Assembly: GCA_038330415.1 (NCBI GenBank)
Contig: JBBQNZ010000112.1
Location: forward strand, 1 to 14,072
DNA: 14,072 nucleotides
Reading direction: 5' to 3'
Source: Fodinibacter sp038330415
GTDB taxonomy: Bacteria > Actinomycetota > Actinomycetes > Actinomycetales > Dermatophilaceae
The number at the start of each line of letters is the position of its first letter. The stretch's first letter is position 1. Made by a program: the position numbers and the translations under genes. Below the pieces are notes generated by a model that saw only the letters and a program-made list of their open reading frames with translations, was not told the origin of the DNA and searched no databases. Of this stretch, positions 1-6,661 are shown one piece after another.

Positions 1-406
1 GCTGAGCAGCCTGCGCGGTCGCAAGGTCGTCCTCTACGCCTACCCCGCGGCGTCGACGCCCGGGTGCACCGCACAGGCGTGCGACTTCCGCGACAGCCTG
101 TCCTCGCTCCAGGCGGCGGGCTACGAGGTCGTCGGCCTGTCCCCGGACCCGCCGGCCAAGCTCGCGGCGTTCACTGCCGCCCAGGGGCTCACCTTCCCGT
201 TGCTGTCCGACCCGTCGACCGAGGTCCTGACCGCCTATGGCGCCTACGGCGAGAAGAGCCTCTACGGCAAGACCGTCGTCGGGGTGATCCGCTCGACGTT
301 CGTGGTCGATGAGCAGGGCGTCCTGATGTCCGCGTCGTACGCCGTGAAGGCCAAGGGCCACGTCGCGAAGCTGCGTCGGGACCTGGGGATCGACGAGCGG
401 CCGTAG
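1..406 (+). CDS. bcp: BCP-type peroxiredoxin, C-terminal part (5' end outside window)
   Basis: This is the 3' part of a thioredoxin-dependent thiol peroxidase of the bacterioferritin-comigratory-protein (PrxQ) class, a cytosolic enzyme that reduces hydrogen peroxide and organic hydroperoxides. The frame is open from base 2 and stops at 404-406. The diagnostic motif STPGCTAQACDFRD lies near the visible start: the Cys in PGCT is the peroxidatic residue, and the Cys five residues later is where the resolving Cys of the atypical 2-Cys subtype sits. The later segment VIRSTFVVDEQG is the conserved C-terminal strand region. About 134 residues are visible; the family is usually near 155, so only a short N-terminus is missing. 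The stop codon is embedded in a -10-like hexamer that may drive the following tRNA. Confidence 0.93.
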   Translation, partial: LSSLRGRKVVLYAYPAASTPGCTAQACDFRDSLSSLQAAGYEVVGLSPDPPAKLAAFTAAQGLTFPLLSDPSTEVLTAYGAYGEKSLYGKTVVGVIRSTFVVDEQGVLMSASYAVKAKGHVAKLRRDLGIDERP

Positions 407-409
407 GCT
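404..409 (+). promoter_or_regulatory. Possible -10 element of the tRNA-Leu gene
   Basis: TAGGCT fits the actinobacterial TAnnnT -10 pattern. It ends 8 nt before the first base of the mature tRNA, giving a very short 5' leader. Its first three bases are the stop codon of the peroxiredoxin gene. No good TTGACA-like -35 is visible about 17 bp upstream, so co-transcription with the upstream gene remains possible. Confidence 0.3.
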
Positions 410-417
410 GCCTCTGA

Positions 418-499
418 GCGCGAGTGGCGGAACTGGCAGACGCTGCGGCTTTAGGTGCCGCCGCCTTCGGGTGTGGGGGTTCGAGTCCCCCCTCGCGCA
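418..499 (+). tRNA. tRNA-Leu (anticodon UAG)
   Basis: The acceptor arms GCGCGAG (418-424) and CTCGCGC (492-498) pair over 7 bp, with A499 as discriminator. The anticodon stem GCGGC/GCCGC (445-449 and 457-461) encloses the loop TTTAGGT with anticodon TAG at 452-454. A long variable arm typical of class II tRNAs follows, then a T arm with stem GGGGG/CCCCC and loop TTCGAGT. The 3' CCA is not encoded, as is common in actinobacteria. It should read CUA and, by wobble, other CUN leucine codons. Confidence 0.95.
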
Positions 500-637
500 C
501 GGATCCGCGGTGAGGTAGGTGCCCCGCTGTCCGAGATGTCCCTGGACAGGTCCCCGCCGCTGGGCTAGGAAGGAACCGCGCCCCTGACACCGCCGCTCGC
601 CCTGCCCCCCAGGCCGTTCACCCCCTCCGCGACCGCG
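500..637. other. Intergenic region between tRNA-Leu and the MEDS gene
   Basis: No gene is recognised in this 138-bp gap. A purine-rich Shine-Dalgarno-like tract (AGGAAGGA, 567-574) is present, but no ATG, GTG or TTG follows at normal spacing in the frame of the next gene. The nearest codon at proper distance is a CTG at 584, in frame and open into the MEDS gene, so a rare CTG start cannot be excluded. A short palindrome, GTCCctGGAC, lies around 539-548. I see no convincing intrinsic terminator for the tRNA. Confidence 0.4.
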
Positions 638-1459
638 ATGTGTCGGTGCCCTTCGCCGCCGCACGGTCTCGATCGTCTGCGAGGACCCGTGCTCTCCTTG
701 CCCCTCGCACGTCGCGCGACCCACCCGGCGGAGCAGCTCCGGTCCACCTGGCGGTCGCTGCGCCCCCAGCGGGGCGCGGTTGCCAACGCCCGCGACGCGG
801 TCCGTGCTGCCGAGCGCTCGGCAACCCAGCGCCGCGAGGCCGCCCTGCTGCACGCCCGCGCCTGCGGGCCGGACTCCTGGACCCCCCTCGCCACCGGGAC
901 CCCCCTCGAGCTCAGGTCCTCGGCCGCCCAGCAGCCGGCCCGTCACGCCGTGCACTTCTACGACGACGAGGCGGCGCTGGTGGCCCAGCTCGCGGCGTAC
1001 GTCGGGGCGGGTCTGGCCGACGGCGAGGTCTGCCTGGTCATCGCCTCCGCCCCCCACCTGCGCGGGCTGCACCACTCCCTCGTGCTGTCCCGGCTGTCGC
1101 GTCCGCAGGGCCGGGGGCGCCTGGTGGCGGTCGATGCCGACCAGGCCCTCGACGGGTTCATGCGCGAGGGCTGGCCCGACCCGCAGCTCTTCGACGCCAC
1201 CGTCGGGCAGCTGGCGCGGGACTGCCTCGCCGAGGGCCTACCGGTCCGCGGCTTCGGCGAGATGGTCGGGATGCTCCACGCTCGCGATCAGCTCGCCGCC
1301 GCGCTCCAGCTCGAGAAGCTGTGGGAGTCGCTGCCCGCCTCCCTGGCGTTCCCAATGCTGTGCGCCTACCCGGCCCTGGGCTCGGAGCAGGAGCAGGCCG
1401 ACGTGTGCGAGCACGTGCAGGCGTGCCACACGCACCTGGCCGGCGTGGTCGGCCGCTAG
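638..1459 (+). CDS. Stand-alone MEDS-domain sensor protein
   Basis: The protein (273 residues from ATG 638) carries a MEDS domain (the DcmR-type sensory domain, Pfam MEDS) from about residue 102 to 270. It begins HAVHFYDDEAALVAQLAAYV, includes the strand VCLVIASAPHLRGL, and continues through FGEMVGMLHARDQLAAALQLE to FPMLCAYP. In the family this domain is a sensory module, often fused to anti-sigma-type kinases or regulators of one-carbon metabolism. Here no output domain follows, so it probably signals through a partner. The first 100 residues are helical, Arg/Ala-rich and not recognised. The start is uncertain: ATG 638 lacks a ribosome site, GTG 689 (after GAGGA) would trim 17 Pro/Cys-rich residues, and CTG 584 would extend the protein. 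The stop codon overlaps that of convergent rdgB inside the palindrome CTAG at 1456-1459. Confidence 0.8.
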   Translation: MCRCPSPPHGLDRLRGPVLSLPLARRATHPAEQLRSTWRSLRPQRGAVANARDAVRAAERSATQRREAALLHARACGPDSWTPLATGTPLELRSSAAQQPARHAVHFYDDEAALVAQLAAYVGAGLADGEVCLVIASAPHLRGLHHSLVLSRLSRPQGRGRLVAVDADQALDGFMREGWPDPQLFDATVGQLARDCLAEGLPVRGFGEMVGMLHARDQLAAALQLEKLWESLPASLAFPMLCAYPALGSEQEQADVCEHVQACHTHLAGVVGR

Positions 1460-2052
1460 GCCGTCAGCGCTGCCAGGAGGCTGGGGGCCAGCAGCCGGAA
1501 GGCCTTGCCCCGATGGCTGATCGCGTCCTTCTCGGCCGGCGTCAGCTCGGCCGAGGTGACCGTCAGTCCGGCCGGGACCAGCAGCGGGTCGTAGCCGAAG
1601 CCGCCGCTCCCCCGCGGCGCCCGGGTCAGCAGGCCGCGCATCTCCCCGAGAACGACCTCGTGCCGACCGTCGGGCAGCGCGTACGCCGCAGCGCAGACGA
1701 AGCCGGCGCCCCGGCGGTCGTCGGGCACGTCGGTGAGCTGTGCGAGCAGCAGCTCGAGGTTGGCGCGGTCGTCGCCGTGCCGCCCGGCCCACCGCGCCGA
1801 CAGCACGCCCGGCATCCCGTTCATGGCGTCGACAGCCAGGCCGCTGTCGTCGGCGACCGAGGGCAGACCGCTGTGCTCGACGGCCTCGAAGGCCTTGGCG
1901 AGGGCGTTCTCGGCGAAGGTCGCGCCGGTCTCCGGTCCCGGCTCGTAGGCCGTGGCGTCGTCGATGCCGAGCAGGTCGACCGCGCCGCCGAGGATCCGGC
2001 GGAGCTCCTCGACCTTGCCCGCGTTGCGGGTGGCGAGCACGACGCGGGTCAC
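1456..2052 (-). CDS. rdgB: XTP/dITP diphosphatase (non-canonical purine NTP pyrophosphatase, RdgB/HAM1)
   Basis: This house-cleaning enzyme hydrolyses XTP, ITP and dITP to monophosphates and pyrophosphate, keeping deaminated purines out of DNA and RNA. Visible family motifs are TRNAGKVEE (residues 8-16, substrate phosphate binding), ETGATFAENALAKA (41-54), ADDSGL (67-72, with the catalytic Asp near 69), GFGYDPLL (151-158) and SHRGKAF (179-185). The length of 198 residues is normal. The GTG start at 2052 overlaps the rph stop codon by 4 bp (GTGA), which implies translational coupling. It is the last gene of the murI-MBL-rph-rdgB operon, the same order as Rv1338-Rv1341 in Mycobacterium tuberculosis. 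Confidence 0.97.
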   Translation of the reverse strand: MTRVVLATRNAGKVEELRRILGGAVDLLGIDDATAYEPGPETGATFAENALAKAFEAVEHSGLPSVADDSGLAVDAMNGMPGVLSARWAGRHGDDRANLELLLAQLTDVPDDRRGAGFVCAAAYALPDGRHEVVLGEMRGLLTRAPRGSGGFGYDPLLVPAGLTVTSAELTPAEKDAISHRGKAFRLLAPSLLAALTA

Positions 2053-2804
2053 AGCTTGAGCGGGTCGCCGGCGTGCTTGACGCGCAGCGGCTCGGCGAGG
2101 GCAGAGGCCTGCAGCGCGGTGAGGCTGGAGATCCCGGCCAGCGCGAGGTCGAGCAGCGCGTCGAGCTCGGCCCGCTGGAACGGCGCGCCCTCGGCCGTGC
2201 CCTGCACCTCGATCAGCTCCCCGTCACCGGTGGCCACGACGTTCATGTCCGTGCCCGCCGACACGTCCTCGGGGTAGTCGAGGTCCAGCACCGGCGTGCC
2301 GTCGACGAGCCCGACGCTGATCGCTGCGATCCGGCGCACCATGGCCTCCGGGCGCCCGAGGTGCGCGCAGGCATCGGCCAGGGCGACGTAGGCGCCGGTG
2401 ATGGCCGCGGTCCGCGTACCGCCGTCGGCCTGAAGGACGTCGCAGTCGATGGCGATCGTGCTCTCGCCGAGCAGCCCGAGGTCGATCGACGCCCGCAGGC
2501 TGCGCCCGACCAGCCGGCTGATCTCGTGGGTGCGGCCGCCCACCTTGCCGCGGCGCGACTCGCGGTCGCTGCGGGTGTTGGTCGACCGCGGCAGCATCTC
2601 GTACTCCGCGGTGACCCAGCCGGACCCGCGGCCCTTGAGCCAGCGGGGCACGCCCGCGGTGAAGGAGGCGGCGCACAGCACCCGGGTGCGGCCGAACTCG
2701 ACGAGGACGCTGCCCTCGGCGTGGTCGAGCCAGTTGCGGGTGATGCGCACGTCGCGCAGCTGGTCGGGGGCGCGGCCGTCGTGGCGGGGGGTGGAGTCAG
2801 GCAT
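2049..2804 (-). CDS. rph: Ribonuclease PH
   Basis: RNase PH is a phosphate-dependent 3'-to-5' exoribonuclease that trims tRNA 3' ends and structured RNAs as a hexamer. The 251-residue protein begins near the conserved HDGRAPDQLR segment and contains GTAEYEML-like VTAEYEMLPRST (64-75), RTHEISRLVGRSLRA (91-105), the phosphate-binding QADGGTRTAA (125-134) and LDLDYPEDVSAGTDMNVV (173-190), which holds the metal-binding acidic residues. ATG 2804 was chosen because it puts the conserved DGRAPDQLR near residue 9-17; the upstream reading frame is open but low-complexity and Arg-rich. A TAGCCT hexamer lies 7 nt before this ATG and there is no Shine-Dalgarno, so rph may have its own leaderless promoter within the operon. 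The 3' end overlaps rdgB by 4 bp. Confidence 0.96.
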   Translation of the reverse strand: MPDSTPRHDGRAPDQLRDVRITRNWLDHAEGSVLVEFGRTRVLCAASFTAGVPRWLKGRGSGWVTAEYEMLPRSTNTRSDRESRRGKVGGRTHEISRLVGRSLRASIDLGLLGESTIAIDCDVLQADGGTRTAAITGAYVALADACAHLGRPEAMVRRIAAISVGLVDGTPVLDLDYPEDVSAGTDMNVVATGDGELIEVQGTAEGAPFQRAELDALLDLALAGISSLTALQASALAEPLRVKHAGDPLKL

Positions 2805-2811
2805 GGCGGCA

Positions 2812-2817
2812 AGGCTA
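2812..2817 (-). promoter_or_regulatory. -10-like hexamer of rph (leaderless start candidate)
   Basis: TAGCCT on the minus strand is separated from the rph ATG by 7 nt. This fits the TAnnnT pattern and the spacing at which transcription would start at or beside the start codon. It lies in the 50-bp gap between the phosphodiesterase gene and rph. No Shine-Dalgarno is visible. A -35 is not obvious. Confidence 0.45.
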
Positions 2818-2854
2818 GCCCGGCGCGGGGCCCGCCCCGGACGCCGCGGCCGGC

Positions 2855-3622
2855 TCAGAGGTCGTAGACCGCCCCGGACCGCGCGAGCTCGACCTCGCCG
2901 CCCCACACGGCAGCCGCCTGGGCCCGGCACACCTGAGGGTCGTTCCAGGCCGGGATGTGGGTGAGCACCAGGCGCCCCACTCCCCCGGCGCGCACCGCGG
3001 CCGACGCCGCCCGCGACCCCGACAGGTGGATGCCGGCGACGTCGTCGCGACCGTCGACGAACGCCGAGTCGGTGAGCGCGAGGTCGGCGCCGTGCAGCAG
3101 CGGGGTGAGGTTGTCGCAGTCGTCGGTGTCGCCGGTGAAGGCCAGCACCGCGCCGGCGGCCTCGACCCGGTAGCCGTAGGCCTCGACCGGGTGGTTGACG
3201 GCGTACGGGGTGACGGTGAACGGGCCGACCGTGAACGGCACGGCATCCGCGACGACGGCGAAGACGAAGTGCGCGTCCATGGCCCCCGGCTCCAGGCCGT
3301 GGTACATCATCGCGACCCGCTCCGCCGTGCCGGTCGGGCCGTGCACGGGCAGCCGGCCGGGCACCGGGCCGGCCGGCCGGTAGCGCCGGGTGACGTAGAG
3401 GCCGGTGAGGTCGACGCAGTGGTCGGGGTGCAGGTGGCTGAGCACGACGGCGTCGAGGTCGTCGGGCGGGAGGTGGCGCTGCAGCGCCCCGAGCGCGCCG
3501 CTGCCGAGGTCGAGCAGCAGGCTCCAGGTGCGCCCGTCGGCCTCGTGCTGCACGAGGTAGGACGACGCGGGTGAGTCGGGGCCGGCGAACGACCCGGAGC
3601 AGCCGATGACCGTGACCCTCAC
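2855..3622 (-). CDS. Metallo-beta-lactamase-fold phosphodiesterase, Rv1339-like (probable cAMP phosphodiesterase)
   Basis: This 255-residue cytosolic MBL-fold hydrolase carries the metal-binding signature HLHPDH (His63, His65, Asp67, His68). Further probable ligands are His144 (AVNHPVE), Asp165 (FTGDTDD) and His222 (LTHIPAW). The N-terminus VTVIGCSGSFAGPDSPASSY is typical of the RNase Z/cyclic-nucleotide phosphodiesterase branch. Its position between murI and rph matches Rv1339 of M. tuberculosis, which has been reported as an atypical class II cAMP phosphodiesterase; the function here is inferred from sequence and synteny. The GTG start overlaps the murI stop by 4 bp (GTGA). The word CGGATGCCGTG lies inside the gene, encoding Asp-Ala-Val. 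An alternative is a nuclease-like MBL hydrolase. Confidence 0.87.
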   Translation of the reverse strand: MRVTVIGCSGSFAGPDSPASSYLVQHEADGRTWSLLLDLGSGALGALQRHLPPDDLDAVVLSHLHPDHCVDLTGLYVTRRYRPAGPVPGRLPVHGPTGTAERVAMMYHGLEPGAMDAHFVFAVVADAVPFTVGPFTVTPYAVNHPVEAYGYRVEAAGAVLAFTGDTDDCDNLTPLLHGADLALTDSAFVDGRDDVAGIHLSGSRAASAAVRAGGVGRLVLTHIPAWNDPQVCRAQAAAVWGGEVELARSGAVYDL

Positions 3623-4446
3623 GCCCGGCCCGCCGTCAGCACGTGCGGCGGGGCCGTGAACACCGGGCCCAACCGCGAGCCCACGCCGAGGAAGCGGCTG
3701 GCCAGCCGGCGGAACTCCTCGGGGTCGCCGGTGGTGGTGAAGCCGTGGTCGGGCGGGGGCAGGTCGTCGGGGCGCAGCAGGTCGGCGTCGGCAAGCACCC
3801 GGTAGACGTCCTTCGCGGTCTCTTCGGCGGAGGACACCAGGGTGACGCCGTCACCCATGACGTAGGAGATGACGGCGGTGAGCAGGGGGTAGTGGGTGCA
3901 GCCGAGCACCAGCGTGTCGACGCCGCGCTCGCGCAGCGGGTCGAGGTAGTCGTGGGCGACCCCGACGAGCTCGGGGCCCCCGGTGATGCCACGCTCGACG
4001 AACTCGACGAACCGCGGGCACGGGGTGCTGACCACGTCGAGGTGCGGGGCGGCGGCGAAGGCGTCGAGGTAGGCACCGGACTGGTGGGTGCCGGCGGTGG
4101 AGATGACGCCCACCCGCCCGCTGCGGGTGGCGGCGGCCGCGCGGCGCACGGCCGGCCGGATGACCTCGACCACCGGCACGTCGTAGCGCTCGCGCGCGTC
4201 GTGCAGCACCGCGGCGGATGCCGTGTTGCACGCGATGACGAGGATCTTCACCCCGTGGTCGACCAGCCGGTCGAGGCACTCCAGCGCCAGCTCGCGGGTC
4301 TGCGCGATCGGGCGCGGGCCGTACGGAGCGCGCGCGGTGTCGCCGAAGTAGGCCACCGACTCGTGCGGCAGCTGGTCGAGGATCGCCCGCATGACGGTGA
4401 GCCCGCCGTAGCCGGAGTCGAAGACCCCGATGGGTGAGTCCGTCAT
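3619..4446 (-). CDS. murI: Glutamate racemase
   Basis: MurI interconverts L- and D-glutamate and supplies D-Glu for peptidoglycan precursor synthesis in the cytoplasm. The 275-residue protein has the family opening PIGVFDSGYGGLTVMRAI with Asp10-Ser11, the first catalytic Cys in IACNTAS (Cys73) and the second in LGCTHYPLL (Cys183), the two-base pair needed for racemisation. YFGDTARAPYG (33-43) and VEVIRPAV (93-100) are also conserved. The length is normal. The ATG start is preceded at 6 nt by TAGGCT and lacks a Shine-Dalgarno, suggesting a leaderless operon-leading gene. The end overlaps the MBL phosphodiesterase by 4 bp. The word CGGATGCCGTG occurs within it in antisense orientation, at the TASA codons beside the catalytic Cys73. 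Confidence 0.97.
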   Translation of the reverse strand: MTDSPIGVFDSGYGGLTVMRAILDQLPHESVAYFGDTARAPYGPRPIAQTRELALECLDRLVDHGVKILVIACNTASAAVLHDARERYDVPVVEVIRPAVRRAAAATRSGRVGVISTAGTHQSGAYLDAFAAAPHLDVVSTPCPRFVEFVERGITGGPELVGVAHDYLDPLRERGVDTLVLGCTHYPLLTAVISYVMGDGVTLVSSAEETAKDVYRVLADADLLRPDDLPPPDHGFTTTGDPEEFRRLASRFLGVGSRLGPVFTAPPHVLTAGRA

Positions 4447-4652
4447 GCGCCCAGCCTAGGTGCGGGTTACGACCTCGCCTCGTCGTTGGGGCGCAGGGCA
4501 CTATGGCGCTCGTGACAGACTGACCGCCACATGGATCAGGTGGTCGCGGGGAGTCACGGCAGCGCTCCGGGAGTTCCAGAGGCTTCCCCGGGGGGCTGGC
4601 CCGACTGCGCCACCGCGGAGGCCGATGCCCATCACCCCGTGGCGGCGCGGTC
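4447..4652. other. Divergent intergenic region, murI (-) / glycosyltransferase (+)
   Basis: This 206-bp region separates two divergent genes. The murI side holds TAGGCT, which serves as a -10 candidate. On the plus side no -35/-10 pair with normal spacing was found: TATGGC near 4503 has no partner. Most of the plus-strand half is covered by a possible 41-codon ORF (4531-4656). Confidence 0.4.
4453..4458 (-). promoter_or_regulatory. -10-like hexamer of the murI operon (leaderless start candidate)
   Basis: TAGGCT on the minus strand is followed by GGGCGC and then the murI ATG, so the spacer is 6 nt. The pattern fits TAnnnT, and the spacing would put the transcript start at the ATG. No TTGACA-like -35 is evident at 17-18 bp. 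Confidence 0.5.
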
Positions 4653-4656
4653 ATGA
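4531..4656 (+). CDS. Possible 41-residue leader ORF coupled to the glycosyltransferase gene
   Basis: An ATG at 4531 opens a 41-codon frame whose TGA (4654-4656) overlaps the glycosyltransferase ATG at 4653 as ATGA, the classic arrangement for translational coupling. It begins MDQVVAGSHGSAPG, is Ala/Gly/Pro-rich and resembles no family I know. About three quarters of its codons end in G or C by hand count, lower than the surrounding genes, so it may be non-coding. It has neither a Shine-Dalgarno nor a suitably spaced -10. The glycosyltransferase itself lacks a ribosome site, which is the main reason to consider this ORF. Confidence 0.25.
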   Translation: MDQVVAGSHGSAPGVPEASPGGWPDCATAEADAHHPVAARS

Positions 4657-5684
4657 CCGCCGTGGTGCTGGCCGCCAACAAGGGCGAGATCGGCGGCGGC
4701 GAGGTGATGCTGCTCGCCGTCGCGGAGGTGCTGCGCACCCTGGGCCATGACGTGCAGGTGGTGGCGCCGCGCGGTGGGCGCGAGGGGGTCGCCGAGGCGG
4801 CCCGGGCCGAGGGCTTCCCCGCCACCGACCTGTCCTCCGGGCGCCGGCAGTACGTCGGCGAGCTGCGGGCCTGGCGGGCGACCAACGCCGGCGGCACCCT
4901 GTGGTGCAACGGTCTGGTGCCGGCTCTCGCCACCGCGGGGCTGGGTGGGCGCGTCGTGCACCTGCACCAGGAGCCGGTCGGCGTCAACGCGATCGCCGCG
5001 CGGGTGGCTCGGCGCGGCGCCCTGGTCACCCTGGTGCCGTCCGCGTCGATGGCAGCCGGGGTGCCCGGCGCGCGGGTGCTCTGGAACTGGGTCGACCCGG
5101 TGGCCACCCATCCCCGTCCACCGGAACACTCGCGTGAGCGACGGATCGGCTTCCTCGGCCGGCACTCCGTCGACAAGGGGCTGGTCACCCTCGCCGCAGG
5201 CCTCGCCGAGCTCGACCGGGCCGACCCGGGCCGCTACCACCTGCTGCTGGCCGGCGAGGGCCGCTTCGCCCCACCGGAGGACTCCGCCCCGATCCGCAAG
5301 GCCTTGGCGCCGGTCGAGCACCTGGTCGAGCGCCCGGGGTGGACCTCGCGTGAGGACTTCTTCTCCGCCATCGACGTCGCGGTCTTCCCCTCGCAGTGGT
5401 CAGAGCCCTTCGGGCTGGTGGTCGCCGAGGCGATGTCGTCCCGCACGCCGTTCGTCATCTCCGACGCCGGAGCCCTGGCCGAGGTGGCCGGCCCGGACCA
5501 CCCGTGGGTCACCCCCAAGGGGGATGCCGTCGCGCTCGCCACCATGGTGGAGTCGGTGTTCGATGCCGGCCCGGACCGGATGGTCGATGTGCTCGACCGG
5601 GCGTACGCCCGGTGGCAGGACCACTTCTCGCCCGCCGCGGGGTCGACCCGGATGTCGGCGCTCCTCGACGACCTGGGGCTCTGA
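4653..5684 (+). CDS. Glycosyltransferase family 4 protein (GT-B fold)
   Basis: This is a 343-residue retaining glycosyltransferase of the GT4 type; donor and acceptor cannot be told from sequence. The N-terminal acceptor domain has the glycine-rich stretch ANKGEIGGGEVMLLA (8-22), which replaces the usual GGxE entry motif. The C-terminal donor domain shows IGFLGRHSVDKGLVTLA (165-181), with the Arg170/Lys175 pair that contacts the donor phosphate, and the E-x7-E motif EPFGLVVAE (Glu251, Glu259). No signal peptide or membrane helix is seen, so it acts in the cytosol or at the inner membrane face, for instance on cell-wall glycolipids or exopolysaccharide. It stands alone on the plus strand between murI and DUF2017/clpS, with no other sugar genes. 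ATG 4653 is the only plausible nearby start but lacks a Shine-Dalgarno. Confidence 0.88.
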   Translation: MTAVVLAANKGEIGGGEVMLLAVAEVLRTLGHDVQVVAPRGGREGVAEAARAEGFPATDLSSGRRQYVGELRAWRATNAGGTLWCNGLVPALATAGLGGRVVHLHQEPVGVNAIAARVARRGALVTLVPSASMAAGVPGARVLWNWVDPVATHPRPPEHSRERRIGFLGRHSVDKGLVTLAAGLAELDRADPGRYHLLLAGEGRFAPPEDSAPIRKALAPVEHLVERPGWTSREDFFSAIDVAVFPSQWSEPFGLVVAEAMSSRTPFVISDAGALAEVAGPDHPWVTPKGDAVALATMVESVFDAGPDRMVDVLDRAYARWQDHFSPAAGSTRMSALLDDLGL

Positions 5685-5753
5685 GGCCAGCGGCGCATTC
5701 GGTCGCCCGAGATCTTCGACCAGCCGGCTATCTCCCGCAGCGCCAGGGCAGGG

Positions 5754-6365
5754 TCACCCGTCCAGCATCGCGGACGCCAAGGTCTCCTGCAGCCAGGTGA
5801 GGAAGTCGTAGATCGCCAGCGCATAGAGCAGCGGGTCGTCCGGGTCGAGGTCCTGCGCGGCGGCCTCGAGCACCTCGACGTCGTCGTCGGTGCGAAGCCC
5901 CATCCGCTCGCCGAGCACGAGCCGCACGTCGGTGAGCGCGGTGAGCACCGCGCGGGCCTGGCCGGCATCCAGCCGCAGCTTGTCGTCGCCGCGCAGCAGG
6001 TCGGCGGCGATCTGAAGCGCCGCGGCCTTGCGCTGGCGCAGCCCCGTCTCGGTCAGCCGACGGAACTCGGCTGCAACCTCGTCGTCCTGCCGGTTGGCGG
6101 TGGGCAGCAGGCGATCCAGGGCCGGGTCGCGCTGCGCCTCGTCGGGGTCGAGGTCGGCCTGGTCCTCCGCGGCGACCGTCACCCCCATCCCGAGCCCCGC
6201 GACGATCGACGCGAAGTCGTCGCCCTCGGGCGCCGGGGCCGGCGGGTCGAGGAGGTCGTGGACCTGGTCCATCAGCCCGGCGATGGTGTCGCGCTCGAGT
6301 GGGTCGAGCTGGGCGGCATACCGGGCGTGCTGGCCCGACCCCTTGCGCCGGAAGCCGCGCGCCAT
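5754..6365 (-). CDS. DUF2017 family protein
   Basis: This 203-residue protein belongs to the actinobacterial DUF2017 family, whose members regularly follow clpS (as Rv1332 follows Rv1331 in M. tuberculosis). It is soluble and acidic, with an N-terminal basic stretch (MARGFRRKGSGQHARY), a central variable segment, and a helical C-terminal half containing LQIAADLLRGDD (about 117-128) and ALAIYDFLTWLQETL (about 182-196). Its biochemical role is unknown; a role tied to ClpS/Clp proteolysis is inference from context only. The start ATG (6365-6363) overlaps the clpS stop by one base (TGATG), so the two are probably translated in tandem. It converges on the glycosyltransferase gene with a 69-bp gap in which I see no clear terminator. 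Confidence 0.88.
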   Translation of the reverse strand: MARGFRRKGSGQHARYAAQLDPLERDTIAGLMDQVHDLLDPPAPAPEGDDFASIVAGLGMGVTVAAEDQADLDPDEAQRDPALDRLLPTANRQDDEVAAEFRRLTETGLRQRKAAALQIAADLLRGDDKLRLDAGQARAVLTALTDVRLVLGERMGLRTDDDVEVLEAAAQDLDPDDPLLYALAIYDFLTWLQETLASAMLDG

Positions 6366-6655
6366 CAGTCGTCCTTCTGGAAGGTGGCCCACAGCCCGTA
6401 GCCGTGCAGGGCCTCGGTGTCGGCCTCCATCGCCTCGCGGGTGCCGTTGGCGACGACGGCTCGGCCCTGGAGGTGCACGTCCATCATCAGCTTCTCGGAC
6501 TTCTTGCGGGAGTAGCCGAAGTGGTTCTGCAGCACCCAGGTCACGTACGACATCAGGTTGACCGGGTCGTTCCAGACGATGGTGATCCACGGGGTGTCGG
6601 GCGCGACGTCACCGCCGGTGGCGGTGACCTCCTCCTTGACCGGCGCGAGCGACAC
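6365..6655 (-). CDS. clpS: ATP-dependent Clp protease adaptor ClpS
   Basis: ClpS is the N-recognin that delivers proteins with destabilising N-terminal residues to ClpC/ClpA-ClpP. The 96-residue protein has the core WITIVWNDPVNLMSYVTWVL (23-42), with Asn29-Asp30 as the residues that bind the substrate alpha-amino group, and EKLMMDVHLQGRAVV (54-68), with His61 matching the conserved pocket histidine. The C-terminus LHGYGLWATF is typical. The N-terminal tail of about 20 residues is variable in the family. The start is GTG at 6655. There is no Shine-Dalgarno, but TATCCT lies exactly 6 nt upstream, pointing to a leaderless transcript. DUF2017 follows with a 1-bp overlap. Confidence 0.96.
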   Translation of the reverse strand: MSLAPVKEEVTATGGDVAPDTPWITIVWNDPVNLMSYVTWVLQNHFGYSRKKSEKLMMDVHLQGRAVVANGTREAMEADTEALHGYGLWATFQKDD

Positions 6656-6661
6656 GCAGCA

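Noticed and set aside
567..586. AGGAAGGA followed by CTG as a definite start of the MEDS gene
   Set aside because: Spacing and frame are suitable but CTG initiation is rare, and the added residues are Pro-rich without similarity. I kept ATG 638 and noted the uncertainty.
418..1459. Integrated mobile element at tRNA-Leu
   Set aside because: No integrase, no direct repeat of the tRNA 3' end and no phage or plasmid genes are visible in the window.
640..2277. Long plus-strand open frame of more than 500 codons running through the MEDS gene and across rdgB
   Set aside because: It is an alternative-frame artefact of high G+C: the translation is Arg/Pro/Gly-rich low complexity, while the overlapping frames encode recognisable MEDS and RdgB proteins.
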